Shown piece by piece: positions 37,587 to 48,945 of a stretch of DNA of 64,000 nucleotides. Position 1 is the stretch's first letter. Each line of letters begins with the position of its first letter. The position numbers and the translations under genes are program-made. The notes beneath the pieces were generated by a model, which saw only the letters and a program-made list of their open reading frames with translations, was not told the origin of the DNA and searched no databases. Source of the stretch: Pilatotrama ljubarskyi (lineage: Eukaryota; Basidiomycota; Agaricomycetes; Polyporales; Polyporaceae); contig MU277670.1 of assembly GCA_022385805.1 (NCBI GenBank), positions 157,875 to 221,874 of the forward strand. Reading direction: 5' to 3'.

Positions 37587-38361
37587 ATGGCCCGCAACAA
37601 GGAAATCGCCCCCGGCGTCGGTCGCCTCACTCGCTCCGCTGTCTACGCCCGCCGTGGCCTTTGGAAGGGTCTCAAAAAATCGGAGAAGCCAGCAGCGGCT
37701 GAGGTTGCTCCTACGAAGGAGGTCCCCGTCGGCGGCGAGAAGAACGGCCAGAAGCGTCTCGTCCCCACCCAGAAGGCTCCTCGTTTCTACCCTGCTGAGG
37801 ATGTCCGCCAACCCAAGAAGAGCCGTAAATCCCCTAAGCCCGCCAAGCTCCGTTCATCCATTACACCCGGCACTGTCCTCATCCTCCTCGCTGGTCGTTT
37901 CCGGGGGAAGCGGGTTGTTTTCCTGAAGCAGCTGGAGAGCGGCTTGCTGTTGGTCACCGGACCTTACAAGGTCAACGGTGTTCCTCTCCGGAGGGTGAAC
38001 CAGGCATATGTCATTGCCACCTCCACCAAGGTTGATCTCGCCGACTTCAAGGTGCGCTTCAGCATGCAGAGTGTGAATCTGCCTCCGTACTGAGCGGCGG
38101 CTTCTATAGGTCGACGAAAAGATCAACGATGCGTACTTTGCGAAGCCCGCGACCAAGGGTGCGCGCTCTGCGGAGGAGGAGTTCTTCTCTGAGGGCAAGC
38201 CCAAGGAGAAGGAGGCGTTCCCCGAGTCCAAGGCGGCGGACCAGAAGGCGGTCGATGCGGCCGTCATCGCTGCTATCAAGAAGACCGACAACCTTCAAAA
38301 GTACATCAAGGCGAGCTTCGGCCTCTCCAAGGGCCAGTTCCCCCACCAGATGGCCTTCTGA
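37587..38361 (+). CDS. RPL6: 60S ribosomal protein eL6
   Basis: Large-subunit ribosomal protein. Exons 37587-38051 and 38110-38361 give 238 residues. The N-terminal extension is basic ([20 protein letters not shown]). The KOW-like core is [20 protein letters not shown] then [20 protein letters not shown], followed by [20 protein letters not shown]. The C-terminus ends [16 protein letters not shown]. The gene is compact with strong codon bias. Confidence 0.95.
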
Positions 38362-38689
38362 ACGGAGGGATTGTTCGGTGGACCAGTTCGGGCAGACCGC
38401 GGGAGTTTTTGGCGAGGGTAGCTTCTTTGACTGTCGCTGCAGCTATGACTATGATATGCCCTGTAGCACATGCATGACATCTATACGCGCTTCCGACATG
38501 CTGAGCTGCGCGTTGTAAAACCTCCTAAACTGCGTGCTTCTGGTATTGGTGCCTGTGAGGTTGTGGGATGTCCAATGACCGGACAGAGCTCGAGGCCGTC
38601 AAGGAAATGCCAGGCTGGCAGGACCCGAACGACCGCCTGGAGCGATCACGAAACTGTGAGCACGAGCGCTCGTATAGGAACGGTGCACG
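38362..38689. other. Tandem intergenic region
   Basis: The eL6 3' flank and COX18 upstream region. Nothing else was recognised. Confidence 0.4.
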
Positions 38690-39793
38690 ATGTTCTCCAC
38701 CAGGACTGCACTGTCAACACTACGGCCGTCTGTGGCAGCAATTCGTTCTCGTCCACGTCGCCCCCTCCCTCGCAGAACGTTCGTCTCGTCTACGATACAT
38801 GGCTTTTCAGAAGGCTTCCTTGACCTGGCTATCGCACTCCCATTCCCCCCGGAATGGCCGCCATACTCCTGCACCATAATCCTAGTCACCGTCGTGACAC
38901 GCCTAGCCTTCACGGTTCCGTTCTCAGTTTGGGTACGTGCCATGCAACGCCGGGAATGGGGTGTGGAACTCATTGTTTCGCAGGCGAAGAATCGGCAATG
39001 GCGCGCGGAGAACCTCGTTGTCCCCGAGCTCAAGCGCGAAATGCCGACAATACACAAGCAAGTGCAGCAGCGGATGAAGCAGGACGGCTTCAGGGGGGAC
39101 AGAGAGGCTGTCATAGCCGAGATTAACAAACGGAGTCGTGTCGTTGTACGTTGCTGCGTCCACTTCTTCACCGGTGACTTACGAGAAATGGTAGGCTGCA
39201 GAACGTCGCAAGGAGCTGCTCGCCAAGTACCGGTGCTCGCCAATTCCGACAATAGTCATGCCCATCGTCACCCAGCTTCCACTGTTCATCGGCACGACCA
39301 TGGTGCTTTCCGAGGCCTCGCGCGCGCCGACTGTCCTGGATTCGGAGTCGTTCTTCACCCTCACCTCCCTGTCCCACGCGGACTCAACGTTGACGCTGCC
39401 GATCATGCTTGGGCTAATCACTCTCGCGAACGTGGAGAGTGCCCGCTGGTTTGTAAGCGCAGAAGTGCTCGAACGCGAGCAACAGGTTGCGAAGTGGACT
39501 GCAGAGCGACGCGCGAAGGGAGAACAAATCCTTGAGCCACGTAAAATCTTCCAAACCTCGCTTCGGATCATGTCGGTTGCGCGTATCCTCATTGCGGCCA
39601 TGGTTCCAGGAGTGAGTGTGGTTGTGCCTTGGAAGTGAAGTCGTCGCTGACAGCGCGGGTGTTCCAGAGCATTCAGCTGTACTGGGTGACGTCCGCGACG
39701 TTTGGCCTGTTCCAATCCTGGATCTTGGATTATTGGGACATGCGGCGGCGCAAACGCACCGCAATCGCTGGGAAGGAGAGCTCTTCGGTATAA
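38690..39793 (+). CDS. COX18: Mitochondrial inner-membrane insertase COX18 (Oxa1/YidC family)
   Basis: Inserts the Cox2 C-tail into the inner mitochondrial membrane during cytochrome-oxidase assembly. Exons 38690-39145, 39195-39611 and 39668-39793 give 332 residues. The N-terminus is an Arg-rich, acid-free presequence (MFSTRTALSTLRPSVAAIRS). Then come the first helix (CTIILVTVVTRLAFTVPFSV), a charged hairpin (LKREMPTIHKQVQQRMK), further helices (CSPIPTIVMPIVTQLPLFIG and LTLPIMLGLITLANVES), and the last helix SIQLYWVTSATFGLFQSWIL. Short C-tail. The absence of a long basic ribosome-binding tail argues for COX18 over OXA1. An extra splice near 39787 could extend the end to about 39852. Confidence 0.84.
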
Positions 39794-40141
39794 TACGGGC
39801 CTGGCATCTGACAGGCGTCGAAGAGCCAACCGGTTGTTCCGTTGCCGCATAGGCTGGGGTCACAAGTGAGTAGCGTTCACCTTCAGGGGCGCCATGTCGC
39901 TCGGATGATTATAAAGTGGTATGCGAGGGAGCCACGTAGAAGAGTCCTATAGGATTCGTAGGCTCCCGGTGATCCCTCCTTGATCTAATATGACGAGCGA
40001 ACATCTCTGTCCCATCCTGAGACGACGGCGCTGATTCGAGCTCTATTGCGAGTAGATCCCCTGTCGTGGAGAGCAAGCGTATACTACGAGTACCAATTAT
40101 CGTAAAGTACCCTATGCCGGTTGCCTATAACATCGGTCATA
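39794..40141. other. Convergent intergenic region
   Basis: The 3' flanks of COX18 and the DUF7704 gene. Nothing else was seen. Confidence 0.35.
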
Positions 40142-40726
40142 TCAAATCTTCCGCAACGCCTGTCCGTCCCGTCTATCAACATATCGTCCAACGCCCATAT
40201 GCCACGCAATCCTCGGCACGAGCAGGCTAAGCCCAGTCAAGAAAGTGATCCAGAGCAGTCCACTCCACTCCCAGAAACTCCATCTACTCTCCCCAAGGGC
40301 CCACCATGTGATGACGAGGTGCACGACGTCCGCGATGAGGAGGGGTGTGAGGAGGGCAGACACGATCTTCTCTTGGAGTGCGGGGTGCGCGAAGAGGTAT
40401 TTGCGGGCTGCGCCGAGTACAAAGAAGTTGATGAGGCCGAGAAGGCCTACGACATGTGCGAGCTGCAGCATGGTGACTTGAGTGGCTCGAGCTAACGGGC
40501 CTTCAGGCGCGCCTCCTGAAGGCCAAGGTGCTTGGGCATCGTGAGCCTGCGGTGTTCGATGATCAGTACATGAGCACGCCACTCTGCATGAGCTACGCAC
40601 CTTCTTCGGGTCTACCAACGCCCCCAGGAAACCACACAACGAGAGCAATGGCTCGTACATCCCGAAGACGAGCCAGTAGACCCAGGGCAGGGCCGTCGTG
40701 TGTGGCCCGGTGCGGCTGGGCGACAT
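40142..40726 (-). CDS. Small four-helix membrane protein, DUF7704-like
   Basis: Two exons (40601-40726 and 40142-40546, intron 40547-40600) give 176 residues. Hydrophobic segments: ALPWVYWLVFGMYEPLLSLC, MLQLAHVVGLLGLINFFVLG, IVSALLTPLLIADVVHLVIT and GLLWITFLTGLSLLVPRIAW. The pattern, with a Pro-Glu-Pro in helix 1 and a Trp-rich region between helices 3 and 4 (WWALGESRWSFWEW), matches the fungal DUF7704 proteins, whose function is unknown. The length is right for the family. Confidence is good that it is a real gene, moderate for the family name. Confidence 0.72.
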   Translation of the reverse strand: MSPSRTGPHTTALPWVYWLVFGMYEPLLSLCGFLGALVDPKKVRSSCRVACSCTDHRTPQAHDAQAPWPSGGAPEGPLARATQVTMLQLAHVVGLLGLINFFVLGAARKYLFAHPALQEKIVSALLTPLLIADVVHLVITWWALGESRWSFWEWSGLLWITFLTGLSLLVPRIAWHMGVGRYVDRRDGQALRKI

Positions 40727-41414
40727 GGGGAGTCGAAGGTGGTGGATATGAGCAGACCTGCGGAGAATGGGAGGTGGCTGCGTTGCACGTTAAGCTTGCC
40801 TGTGCATCATATGCATGCCCAGGCGCGAAACAACGTTGCGGGCGGCGGTAGCTGGGCTGAGGTCTCAGCCACCAGGGGCAGTGTGTCAGCCAGATTTCGC
40901 CTCTTCCCCGTCCTCAGCGGTCGCGGTAGGCGAGTATCTTGCGTCCCAGTCACGGTCCCGGGGCTCTCGGGCCCGGAACAGGCACGGGCGCTCCGACCTC
41001 CTGCCGCGCGAGCCTGCGAGCTGACCGCTTGCCGAGCGCGTGCATATGCAGCCGCAGCCTGCCCTGAACTCGCCGGTTCTTGAGCCCGCGCGGCGCTTGT
41101 TGGACCTCAACAAATCTTACATGTCGGTCCATTTATTACCCAGGCAACCTATACGCTCGTAGACGTCGAGTTGCTAAATGGCAGGACCAAGAGCGAGTCC
41201 GAGGATATGGGGGTTATAATGCTCGTAGTCTTGTCGTCTCGACGCTGTAGATTATGAGCTTCGCGCCTCCTAACATATCCATCTGTCGCTTGTCGTTCCA
41301 ATAGCATTCCGCTGCGATCTCACTCTTCTCCGTTCGATCCCACTACGAAATGCAGGCCAACATCTACCCGTATCTATTCTATAGGTGGGTCTACTGTATG
41401 GGGACGCAAATGCA
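40727..41414. other. Region between the DUF7704 gene and ketosphinganine reductase
   Basis: The upstream region of the DUF7704 gene and 3' flank of the reductase (both minus). No supported gene. A plus-strand 127-codon open frame at 40700-41083 is Ala/Arg-rich and unconvincing. Confidence 0.35.
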
Positions 41415-42755
41415 TTATTTGGCTCCCAAAAGGCCCTTCTGACGCAGATAATCCTGATGCTCTGCGCGATGTGCACGCACGGTGGAATCTACCGATTGTC
41501 TCCAGAATGGCAATGCAACCTTTGTACTGTCAGAACAAGACTCCAAGCTGAACGAAAAAGAGAACTCACATAGCCAACGAGGCCATAGAACAAGTCCGCA
41601 ACGTAGCTGTTGCGCGGTGAGGACCCAGCACTGGAAGCTCGGAAGACGTGTCCGATGAAATCCAAGGTGATATGGAACTTGCCCTTCTGAACGCCTGCCA
41701 CGGAGTCAGCCTGGGAAGCCCATACACGCGCTCTACATACCCTTCAATATCATCTCTGCAACGTACTCCGGGCTTGAGCCGCTGTCGGTCTCCTCGATCT
41801 TCAATGTGATCTTGGGTTTCATCCTGTTCTCCTCCTCGAGCCCAGGAGAATAGATGGTTCCCGGGAAGGCAATGTGTACGTCAATATCGTACAGCATGAG
41901 CTCCGAATGTAGCGCCTCCGCAAGGCCTTACATGCACGTGTCAACGTTACTGGGTGCCTTTGGTAAAGCTGAAACGGACGTACCTCGAAGAGCAAACTTG
42001 CCCGATGAGTAGGTAGAGTAGCCCACGATAGACATGTAACCCAACACGGAAGCCACGAAGACAATCTTGCCTTTCACGCCTTGTTTGACCATCTCCTTCG
42101 TCGCAGCCTGAGGCGCCCATGTGAGCGTATAGAAAATCCAAGAAAGTAGAGACTTACTAGTGCCGTGAACGCTTGTGAACCATAGGTGGCATCCATATCT
42201 GACCTCACGGCTGCCTCGTCCTTCTCAACCCAGAAAGAGGGCCGCGAGGCGCCAGCGCACAGGAACAGGGCGTCCGGGCAGCGTCCGCCATGCGGCTCGC
42301 TCGCGGCGTGCAGCGCAGCTGCGGAGCCTGCCTCGCTGTCTACAGCGAACGAGTACGACCGAATGACCTGTTCTGGCGACTGACGGTGTTTCTGTAGAGC
42401 GAGTGGTGAGTCACTCTGCACCGTTCTGTGGCGTCACGCAAGGGCGTACCTCTAGCTCCTCCAGTGCCTTCCGCAACCGCTCCTCATTTCGCGCGACTAT
42501 GGACACGTGTGCGCCGCTTTTGACGAGTAGAGTAGCCATTGCGAGTCCCGCTCCTGATGAACCTCCTGTCACCAAGCAGTGCTGAATGCACGCAGGCCAT
42601 CAACGTTCATGTTCGCGTACAGCGACTCGGCGAGGTGCACTCACTCGACCACGAGGATCCCACTTCTTCGAGGGGAATAGCATGGTATAGAGCTTGACGG
42701 CAAAAGCAACGAGTGTGCCAAGGACAAGAGCGGTCGCAAGCGAAGCACTGTCCAT
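41415..42755 (-). CDS. TSC10: 3-ketodihydrosphingosine reductase
   Basis: Short-chain dehydrogenase that reduces 3-ketosphinganine to sphinganine at the ER, the second step of sphingolipid synthesis. It opens with a membrane anchor (ALVLGTLVAFAVKLYTMLF). The NADPH motif is LVTGGSSGAGLA and the catalytic YxxxK is YSTYSSGK. The long middle exon (about 42074-42410) codes the helices around VIRSYSFAVDSEAG and LFLCAGASRPSFW. The substrate region reads VHIAFPGTIYSPGLEEENRM. At least five exons. The end is uncertain: reading through a GTGAGT donor gives a stop at 41489, while splicing to an acceptor near 41439 gives a short KGLLGAK tail and a stop at 41415. Confidence 0.82.
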
Positions 42756-43158
42756 CGGGGTCAAGAAGTGGTCCTATGCGCTTCTCCGCTGTGGCTTTAT
42801 GAATTGGGCGCGTCCACCGGCGCGCAAAGATATCGTACCTGCGCTTTCGAGTGACTACGCCCACAGTTGAGCGCGTATCCGACTGTTACAGATGCGGCTG
42901 AAACGCCAAACTAGCGCAGCATATGAAGCGGTGTAGAACACAGGAAGGAGCCTCCTGCAACTGGCGAAGTGGTCGGTGCTCAACGAAAGTGGCACTGGAG
43001 CTCTGTACGACCATGGGCGCCTCCGGGGCGATCATTGGGCGTAATATGTAGCACTTCGAGTATATTTCTAGCCTCCACGGCATACTAAATAACTCTCTCG
43101 CCGACGCTTCCGATGGCTCTCGCTCTCGACGTTCACCTCGACGCTGCCGCCCTCGGCG
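42756..43158. promoter_or_regulatory. Divergent promoter region between TSC10 and FEX
   Basis: The 403 bases between two start codons facing away from each other. The final 70 bases before the FEX ATG are C/T-rich. No specific operator was identified. Confidence 0.35.
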
Positions 43159-44509
43159 ATGGACAGTCCGCCAGATGTCTCTGAAAAGGCCCCCGCACTC
43201 ATCCGCGACGACACCAAGGACCGGCTCAGAGCAGGCGACATCCAGGATCCCACCAGCAACCTGAAAGGCTCCTCCGACATCACATCCAGTCGCACGATGT
43301 CAGCATCGCCCACTCCGCCGCGACGCATGAGCAGTAGCGGAAGGCCGCGCAGTGACGTCGGGTCCGTCCTTGCACACCATAGCTCTGTCGGGGATGCCCA
43401 GTCGCTCGCCTCGATCGACCGCCCTCCGAGCGAGGAGGAAAAGCTCCCGGCATCGAAAATATACCATCCCCTCTCCTTCCCGGTCATAGCCCTGTTGATG
43501 CCTGCCTCGATATTTGGCGTGCTCGCGAGGCTGGGGTTGCAGGCTATCACAACGTACGACGGGAGGAGCATATTCCCGCTTGCATGGGTCCAAGCGGCGG
43601 GGTGCCTCATCATGGGCTTTGCTCTGGGGATGAAAGAGCCCTTCGGACGATTGTGAGTAATATGTGTACAAATGCTCTTCTCTACGGACGGTTGACAAGG
43701 CGAATCAAGCTATGGCCCTCTGTACACCGCTGTAACCACCGGATTTTGCGGATCTTTGACCACATTCTCGGGCTGGCAACTCGACGTATTCGAGTCATGG
43801 ATCAACGGCACAGCGTCTCACCGAGACTGGTTCCGGGACGTACGTTTCTCCCATCAGGTATGTTAACAGACAACTGAGTATAGTCACGCAGGCGATAGAC
43901 GGCGTCGGCAAGACCGTTTTTACTCTCGCCATCTCCCTCTCCGCCGTCTCCTTCGGCGCGCACCTCTCCACGCTCATCGTCCCGCTACTGCCCGCGCTTC
44001 CCCCGCCCTCACGCCGCATCCGCTACTTGCTCTCCGCGCTCGGCGTGCTCATCTACGCCGCCGCCTACCCCGCGTACTTCCGCCTCCCCGCCGCATACCG
44101 GCACGAAGCGACCGCGGCGCTCCTCTTCTCCTTCCCCGGCACGCTCTCGCGCTACCTCCTCTCCGTGCACCTCAATCCGCGCTTCAAGCTCTTCCCGCTC
44201 GGCACGTTCGCCGCGAACATGTTCGGCACGGCGTTATTGGGCACATTCCAGGTCCTGCAGAGCATACAGGCCCCGGGCCCGCTCAGCCCGAACGCGTGCT
44301 CGGTCCTGAAGGGCCTCGCGGACGGGTACTGCGGGTGTCTAACGACCGTCAGCACGTTCGCGGCAGAGGTGGATGCGCTGGATAATAGGAGGGCGTGGTT
44401 GTACGTCATACTCAGCTGGCTGATCAGCCAAATACTGCTCGCCGTGATTGTAGGCCCGTCCCTCGGCGCGGGCCATGTCAGTAGACAGATTACCTGCACA
44501 TACGTCTAA
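43159..44509 (+). CDS. FEX1: Fluoride exporter FEX (fused CrcB/Fluc)
   Basis: Plasma-membrane fluoride channel that protects against environmental fluoride. Exons 43159-43652, 43710-43839 and 43892-44509 give 413 residues. A 100-residue polar Ser/Pro-rich N-terminal tail comes first. Two CrcB-like halves follow: the first has GFCGSLTTFSGWQ, the second GYCGCLTTVSTFAAEV, with a linking helix between them. The pore Asn motif is present in the second half (FAANMFGTALLG), but the matching position in the first half is Ala (WVQAAGCLIMG). So the halves have diverged and one pore is probably the working one, as is known for yeast Fex. The end is at the TAA after QITCTYV. Confidence 0.9.
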
Positions 44510-45558
44510 AGCCTTGAAAGCTTCACGCCCGATATACATATTTGTGTGCGTATTATATTATGAGCGACTTAGATAGGAAGACTTGTTGATTTTGAATATG
44601 TTCATTTCTGGACGACGACGCAGCAGCGCTACCGTATTCTACAATACATATCGTCTTTACTGCGCTATGAAGGCCCGCGGCACGCCCGGTATCGGCCAGG
44701 GCCCTCTGTGATGGATGCACTACCGGAGAACCAAGAGCAACGGAAGATGGAGAAATTATGAGACGGAAACGACGAACCCGAGTAACCAACATGATACAAA
44801 GCCAATGCAGGAGGTGCAGCGAATGAAGATGCAAAATAAACATGCAAATGCAAGCGAATCAGGGAAAGAAAGTGCATGGGGGGAAGACGGACGGCGCTCG
44901 CGAGCGCCTGCGGTTGACTGAGGCCAGCGGGCCGAATGCGAGGGATGCGCGTAACGAGCACGGATAGAGTGATGCAGGTGCTAGGCATGTCAAACAACAA
45001 AGAGACAAGCACTGCGCGGAGGGGTGTTGGAGGAATTAGGATATATGCAGGCAGAAGCAGCGGGGATGATGTATCATAAAGGCATCATGTAAGTAGAACG
45101 GGTTTGGGTGCGGCGTGGCATGGCGGGAAGAATCGCAGGAGCAGGAGCAGGGCGGATTCGTATGCGGGGCGAGCGGAGAAGCAAGGGAGCAGCGCATGTC
45201 GCATGACGTCTGAGCCGCCGGGGCGTCGACGGCACGCTGCGAGTGCTGATGCCGGTGCGAGTGTCCGGGATGTCGTCTGAATCTAGGTCATTAGGGTAGT
45301 CGTCATTTGAGGCTCCGGATCGTAAGGCGTGGCGAGCGTGGCGTGAAGCGCGGAAATCTATGCAAGGGCAGGGATACGGAGTGAGGGAGCGCACGCGCCG
45401 AGCGGACTGCGCCGAGCGTCATCTGGCGGATGCGGTCTGTCCATGGCGTGCGCTAGCCGAGCAACGAGGCTTAGGCCAGGTCGTGCGGTTGTCATTTGCC
45501 GTCAACGGAGGGCAAAGTCGGAGTGTCGGGGAATGCGATGGAAGATGTAGTATTCACA
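44510..45558. other. Convergent intergenic region, about 1 kb
   Basis: It lies between the 3' ends of FEX and the TVP38-like gene. No gene, tRNA or tandem repeat was seen. Confidence 0.4.
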
Positions 45559-47072
45559 TCACAAAGGAAGGCTCTCCTTCTCCCGAACGAGCGTCTCGAG
45601 TTCTTTTCGTGAGGCTTCACGTGTCCGCGACCGCGAAGACGAACGGATGCGACTTTGCCATTCTTTGACCCACGCCCACCGCGATGCCCGCTCCTCCGCC
45701 TGAATAGCCAAGTCTCGCTCGGCGAGCGTCTTAGCAGATAGCCAGGAGCGCAGTCGATTGCGGCCAAGAATCGGTGCGAGAGACAGAAAGGAGAGCACCG
45801 CCAGCTTCATTATGATCTCGGGTGACGTCAAGATGGACTGCACCGACTGCGACGTCGGGCGGGGATTTGTCGCCACCGTCTGCAGGATGTCGCCAATCTG
45901 GCATGTCACGGCCGTCCAGGGCAGGGATCCAATCAAGGCACCGAGGAAGCAGTCCCAGACTGCGACTCCACATACTCCGCAGGCGATATTGATGCCAGAC
46001 CAAGGGACGACTCCCACGAGGCGAAGGATCGAGAGACGGACCCATGGGGAGGAGCTGTCTGTTTTGCTACCGTCACCTTCCAGCGCTGACCGCGTCATTG
46101 CCAGGGGCCGAGGGATCAGTTGCGTCAGGAAGGGACCTAGAGGAGCAGCGAGCAAACTGGCAGATAGTGATCCCATGGTGGTGAGGAGGGTGAGCAGCAT
46201 GATCGCAAGCACTGGAGGAAACAATGCTCCTGCAAGAACATTCTGTCGAGCATGATGGTGAATAGGCTGCAAAAAGTGATGAAACGGGGACACGTACCGA
46301 AAGCACGCTTCCGGGTATTGACCAACTGTGCATCCAGATGGTGACTACGGAAATGACTCCGATTACATGGGTTGTTGAGACAAGGCCACTCTGCGCATAG
46401 CCATGTAGCTCTCTGCCGAGCTGGGCAAGGTCGGGTAGGGTGCGTGGCCATGCCATGGTGATGGGAAGGGTTGACATGCATAATGCGACGACCGCGGTTG
46501 AGAGTGGGAATAAGATGAGGACGAAGAGCACCGGTGTGTGGACCTAATGCACGCGAACGGGGGAAGAGGAGAGTTCAAACAAACATCACGCGAGCAGGAA
46601 GTGATGGAAGACGCACTGATGGGCTGCCTTCCCACAAGCGATTCTTGGCTTTCTGCTGGGGCTTCTCGGAGAAGACATCGCCAAAGTACGAGGTGGTTGG
46701 AGAGGCGGAGAGAGGGAGAATGGAAGAGTCCTCTGAGCTCGTACGACTTGTACGCGGTGACGAAGGCGTTGACGGGAAGCTCTGTTCGGGAGAAAGGTGC
46801 AGCGTCTGGGCCCACCGCGCAAGCATGGATGCAAACGCGGATCGCGAGGGTTTGGATTGGCAACCTTGGGGTATGTTCAGGGAGAGCGCGGGCGTGTCCC
46901 GAGGACGAGGAGTGGGAGGCAGCGAAGGAGACGGAGTTGGGGGCGGGAGGTCAAGAAGGGAGTTTGACCGTCTGCGACCGAGGGAGGCGAGGGTCAGTGG
47001 CGGGCGCACATTTGTCGAGGACGCGCGGTGTCTGTTTGGGGGCGGGGCGGGCGGGGAGAGGGAGGCGGACAT
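45559..47072 (-). CDS. TVP38: TVP38/TMEM64 family membrane protein (VTT domain)
   Basis: Late-Golgi/ER multi-pass protein of the VTT (DedA-like) superfamily, related to lipid scramblases. Exons 46590-47072, 46298-46543 and 45559-46242 give 470 residues. The first exon is a 150-residue Pro/Ser-rich disordered region (LPPPTPSPSLPPTPRPRD). The helices start with VLFVLILFPLSTAVVALCMS. The VTT core follows: NVLAGALFPPVLAIMLLTLL, SLLAAPLGPFLTQLI, then RLVGVVPWSGINIACGVCGV with its conserved Pro, and FLGALIGSLPWTAVTCQIGD. The C-terminus is a charged, probably coiled segment (EERASRWAWVKEWQSR) ending in KESLPL. Start chosen at MSASLSPPAPP; an in-frame ATG lies upstream. Confidence 0.83.
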
Positions 47073-48119
47073 GGACGAGGAGAGGGACGGAAAAGAGGAG
47101 AGGAATGGGCGAGGCTGGCTGACACGCTCATATACATGCCGGGCGCCTACGCGTCTGCAGCGACCCGTCCGATGCGCTGGGATTTTTCGTCGGTTGCCGA
47201 CATCATCACTCGCTCTAATCGGGTAATCCCTCTCTCGGCCCGACACGGCGCACATCAGACACGCTTACGAACCGCTGCTCGCCAATCCCCTCCGCCCTCG
47301 CCCGCACCCGTCCTCTCTGTCCGACGTCGACGCTCCGAGCCCCTCTCCGAATCCAACTCGGAGCCAGCCCCGGCCAGAGCGTCAGCGCTTCAGCCAGGCC
47401 CACCGTGTATTCACCTCTTCCACCGTCCAGGCCCCCAATCATCCTTCGCGGACAACAAGAACAACACTTGATGATCCCATACCATCGATCGAGCCCGCGC
47501 GCCGTCAGAATACGAAGCCCGCCTTTCTGAATGGCGAACATTTCGGGCGACTCCCTGATCGCGGCGGCGCGGCCGACGCAACCATTCCATCTCAAACAGG
47601 GTTTCTTTCCTTTCACTGTCCGAGCCTGATCCAAACCAGTCGCTCTAACGTGTGTAAGCCTGTGTGCGCTCGACGCCCTACGTAGTACCAAGCCGCCTGT
47701 CCTTAGCTACCTGTCATAGCAGTCCATCCCATACAGGGGCCGTATAACGCCTCCTCGTGGCAAGACGCTGATTCACCACGGTCACCGATGACTCAACAAC
47801 GAGAAGCCCATTCGCTGATTACGCCCGCGTAAGAAGCCCTTGCACCTCGAGGGCAGCGGACTGCGGAGGTCAATGAGAGTATTTGCTAGAACCTCAACTG
47901 GCTGGGCGTCCGAGCAGACCGGGCATAACATTGCGCAGTAAGCGCAGGCGGGTCGCATGTCTGTGTTAAAGGCCGTAGGGAGGCGCATGATTCCGGCATG
48001 GAATAGAGGCATAGAGATACAACGAACATCATGAAGTCGACGAGCCCGGTTCGCCCTGGCATACTGCAGCGTAACTTGCGGAGACATCGAGGTAAACCGC
48101 CCAGCACACCGTGCCGCTT
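47073..48119. other. Region between TVP38-like start and eL36 end
   Basis: About 1 kb: the upstream region of the TVP38-like gene and 3' flank of eL36 (both minus). Open frames here are GC-driven and show no domains. A small gene cannot be excluded. Confidence 0.35.
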
Positions 48120-48631
48120 TTAGTGCGCCCTCCTGCTCTCCTGGATGATGGTGCTCAGCTCCTCGAGCTTGCGCTTGGCGCGGAGGAGCGTGCCCAACTG
48201 CGATTTCACACATCCGAGTCAATCTTCGTTCCCGCATACGAACAGGACAACTTTACTCACCCGCTTCTTCGTGAACTTCCTCGCCTTCTTGTCCTAGATA
48301 ACCGGGAGGGCGATCTTCAATACCCACCGCTAAGATATCCAGGTCAGGGCGAAAACGCACCTTGGAGTTCCTCAACAACTCCATAACCCGACGCTCATAA
48401 GGCGAGAAGCCAACGACCTCCCGAACGACGGAGCGCACGAACTTGGTGCGCTGGGAAGTGACACCCTTGCGGTGGCTCGGGCGGACGGTCTTAGGGATGG
48501 GGGTCGTGGGGTGGCCCTTGTTAAGACCGGTGCGGAGGTCTGTCATTCCAACGGCATCAAAAAAAGCATGAATCCACCGTCAGCGACGTCCAAGGCATCG
48601 TCTAGCAGGAATACGCACTGCTGCGGGCCAT
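48120..48631 (-). CDS. RPL36: 60S ribosomal protein eL36
   Basis: Large-subunit ribosomal protein. Four exons (48619-48631, 48361-48539, 48261-48293 and 48120-48197) give exactly 100 residues, the usual size. The first exon is only 13 bp (MARS plus one base). The conserved GLNKGH, RPSHRKGVTSQRTKFVRSV and REVVGFSPYERRVMELLRNS are in exon 2. The basic end is KKARKFTKKRLGTLLRAKRK then LEELSTIIQESRRAH. Introns make up 41% of the locus. Confidence 0.95.
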
Positions 48632-48945
48632 TTTCTTGAAGTCTTGACGCTGCTGGTTGCTGGGTGGGCTGTCGCGGGCGATTGCAGTACTTCCGTCACA
48701 CGTGACGCTCGGCGCGGGTGGCTGAAGGTGCTGTACAGTTCCACGCTCGATCAAGGCAAATGCTTCCCACGGCATATTTGGTTATGCATTTACTTGTAAG
48801 GTGTAATAGTTGTACGTGCTCGGGGGCACAGCAGGGTACCTAAGATGCTCTAGCAAGACAGGCGACAGTAGAACGACGTATATGGAAGGGGACGAGGACA
48901 AGCGGGGGAGAGAACCGGATCCAGAATAATTCAATGTACAGTCCG
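48632..48945. other. Region between eL36 start and CK2-beta end
   Basis: The upstream region of eL36 (minus) and 3' flank of the kinase subunit gene. No other feature was seen. Confidence 0.35.

Noticed and set aside
44510..45558. Hidden gene in the 1-kb convergent gap
   Set aside because: Open frames are short and on both strands, with no start-splice-stop series and no recognisable motifs.
46534..47226. Plus-strand open frames of 230 and 194 codons
   Set aside because: Mirror images of the proline/serine-rich first exon of the TVP38-like gene on the minus strand.
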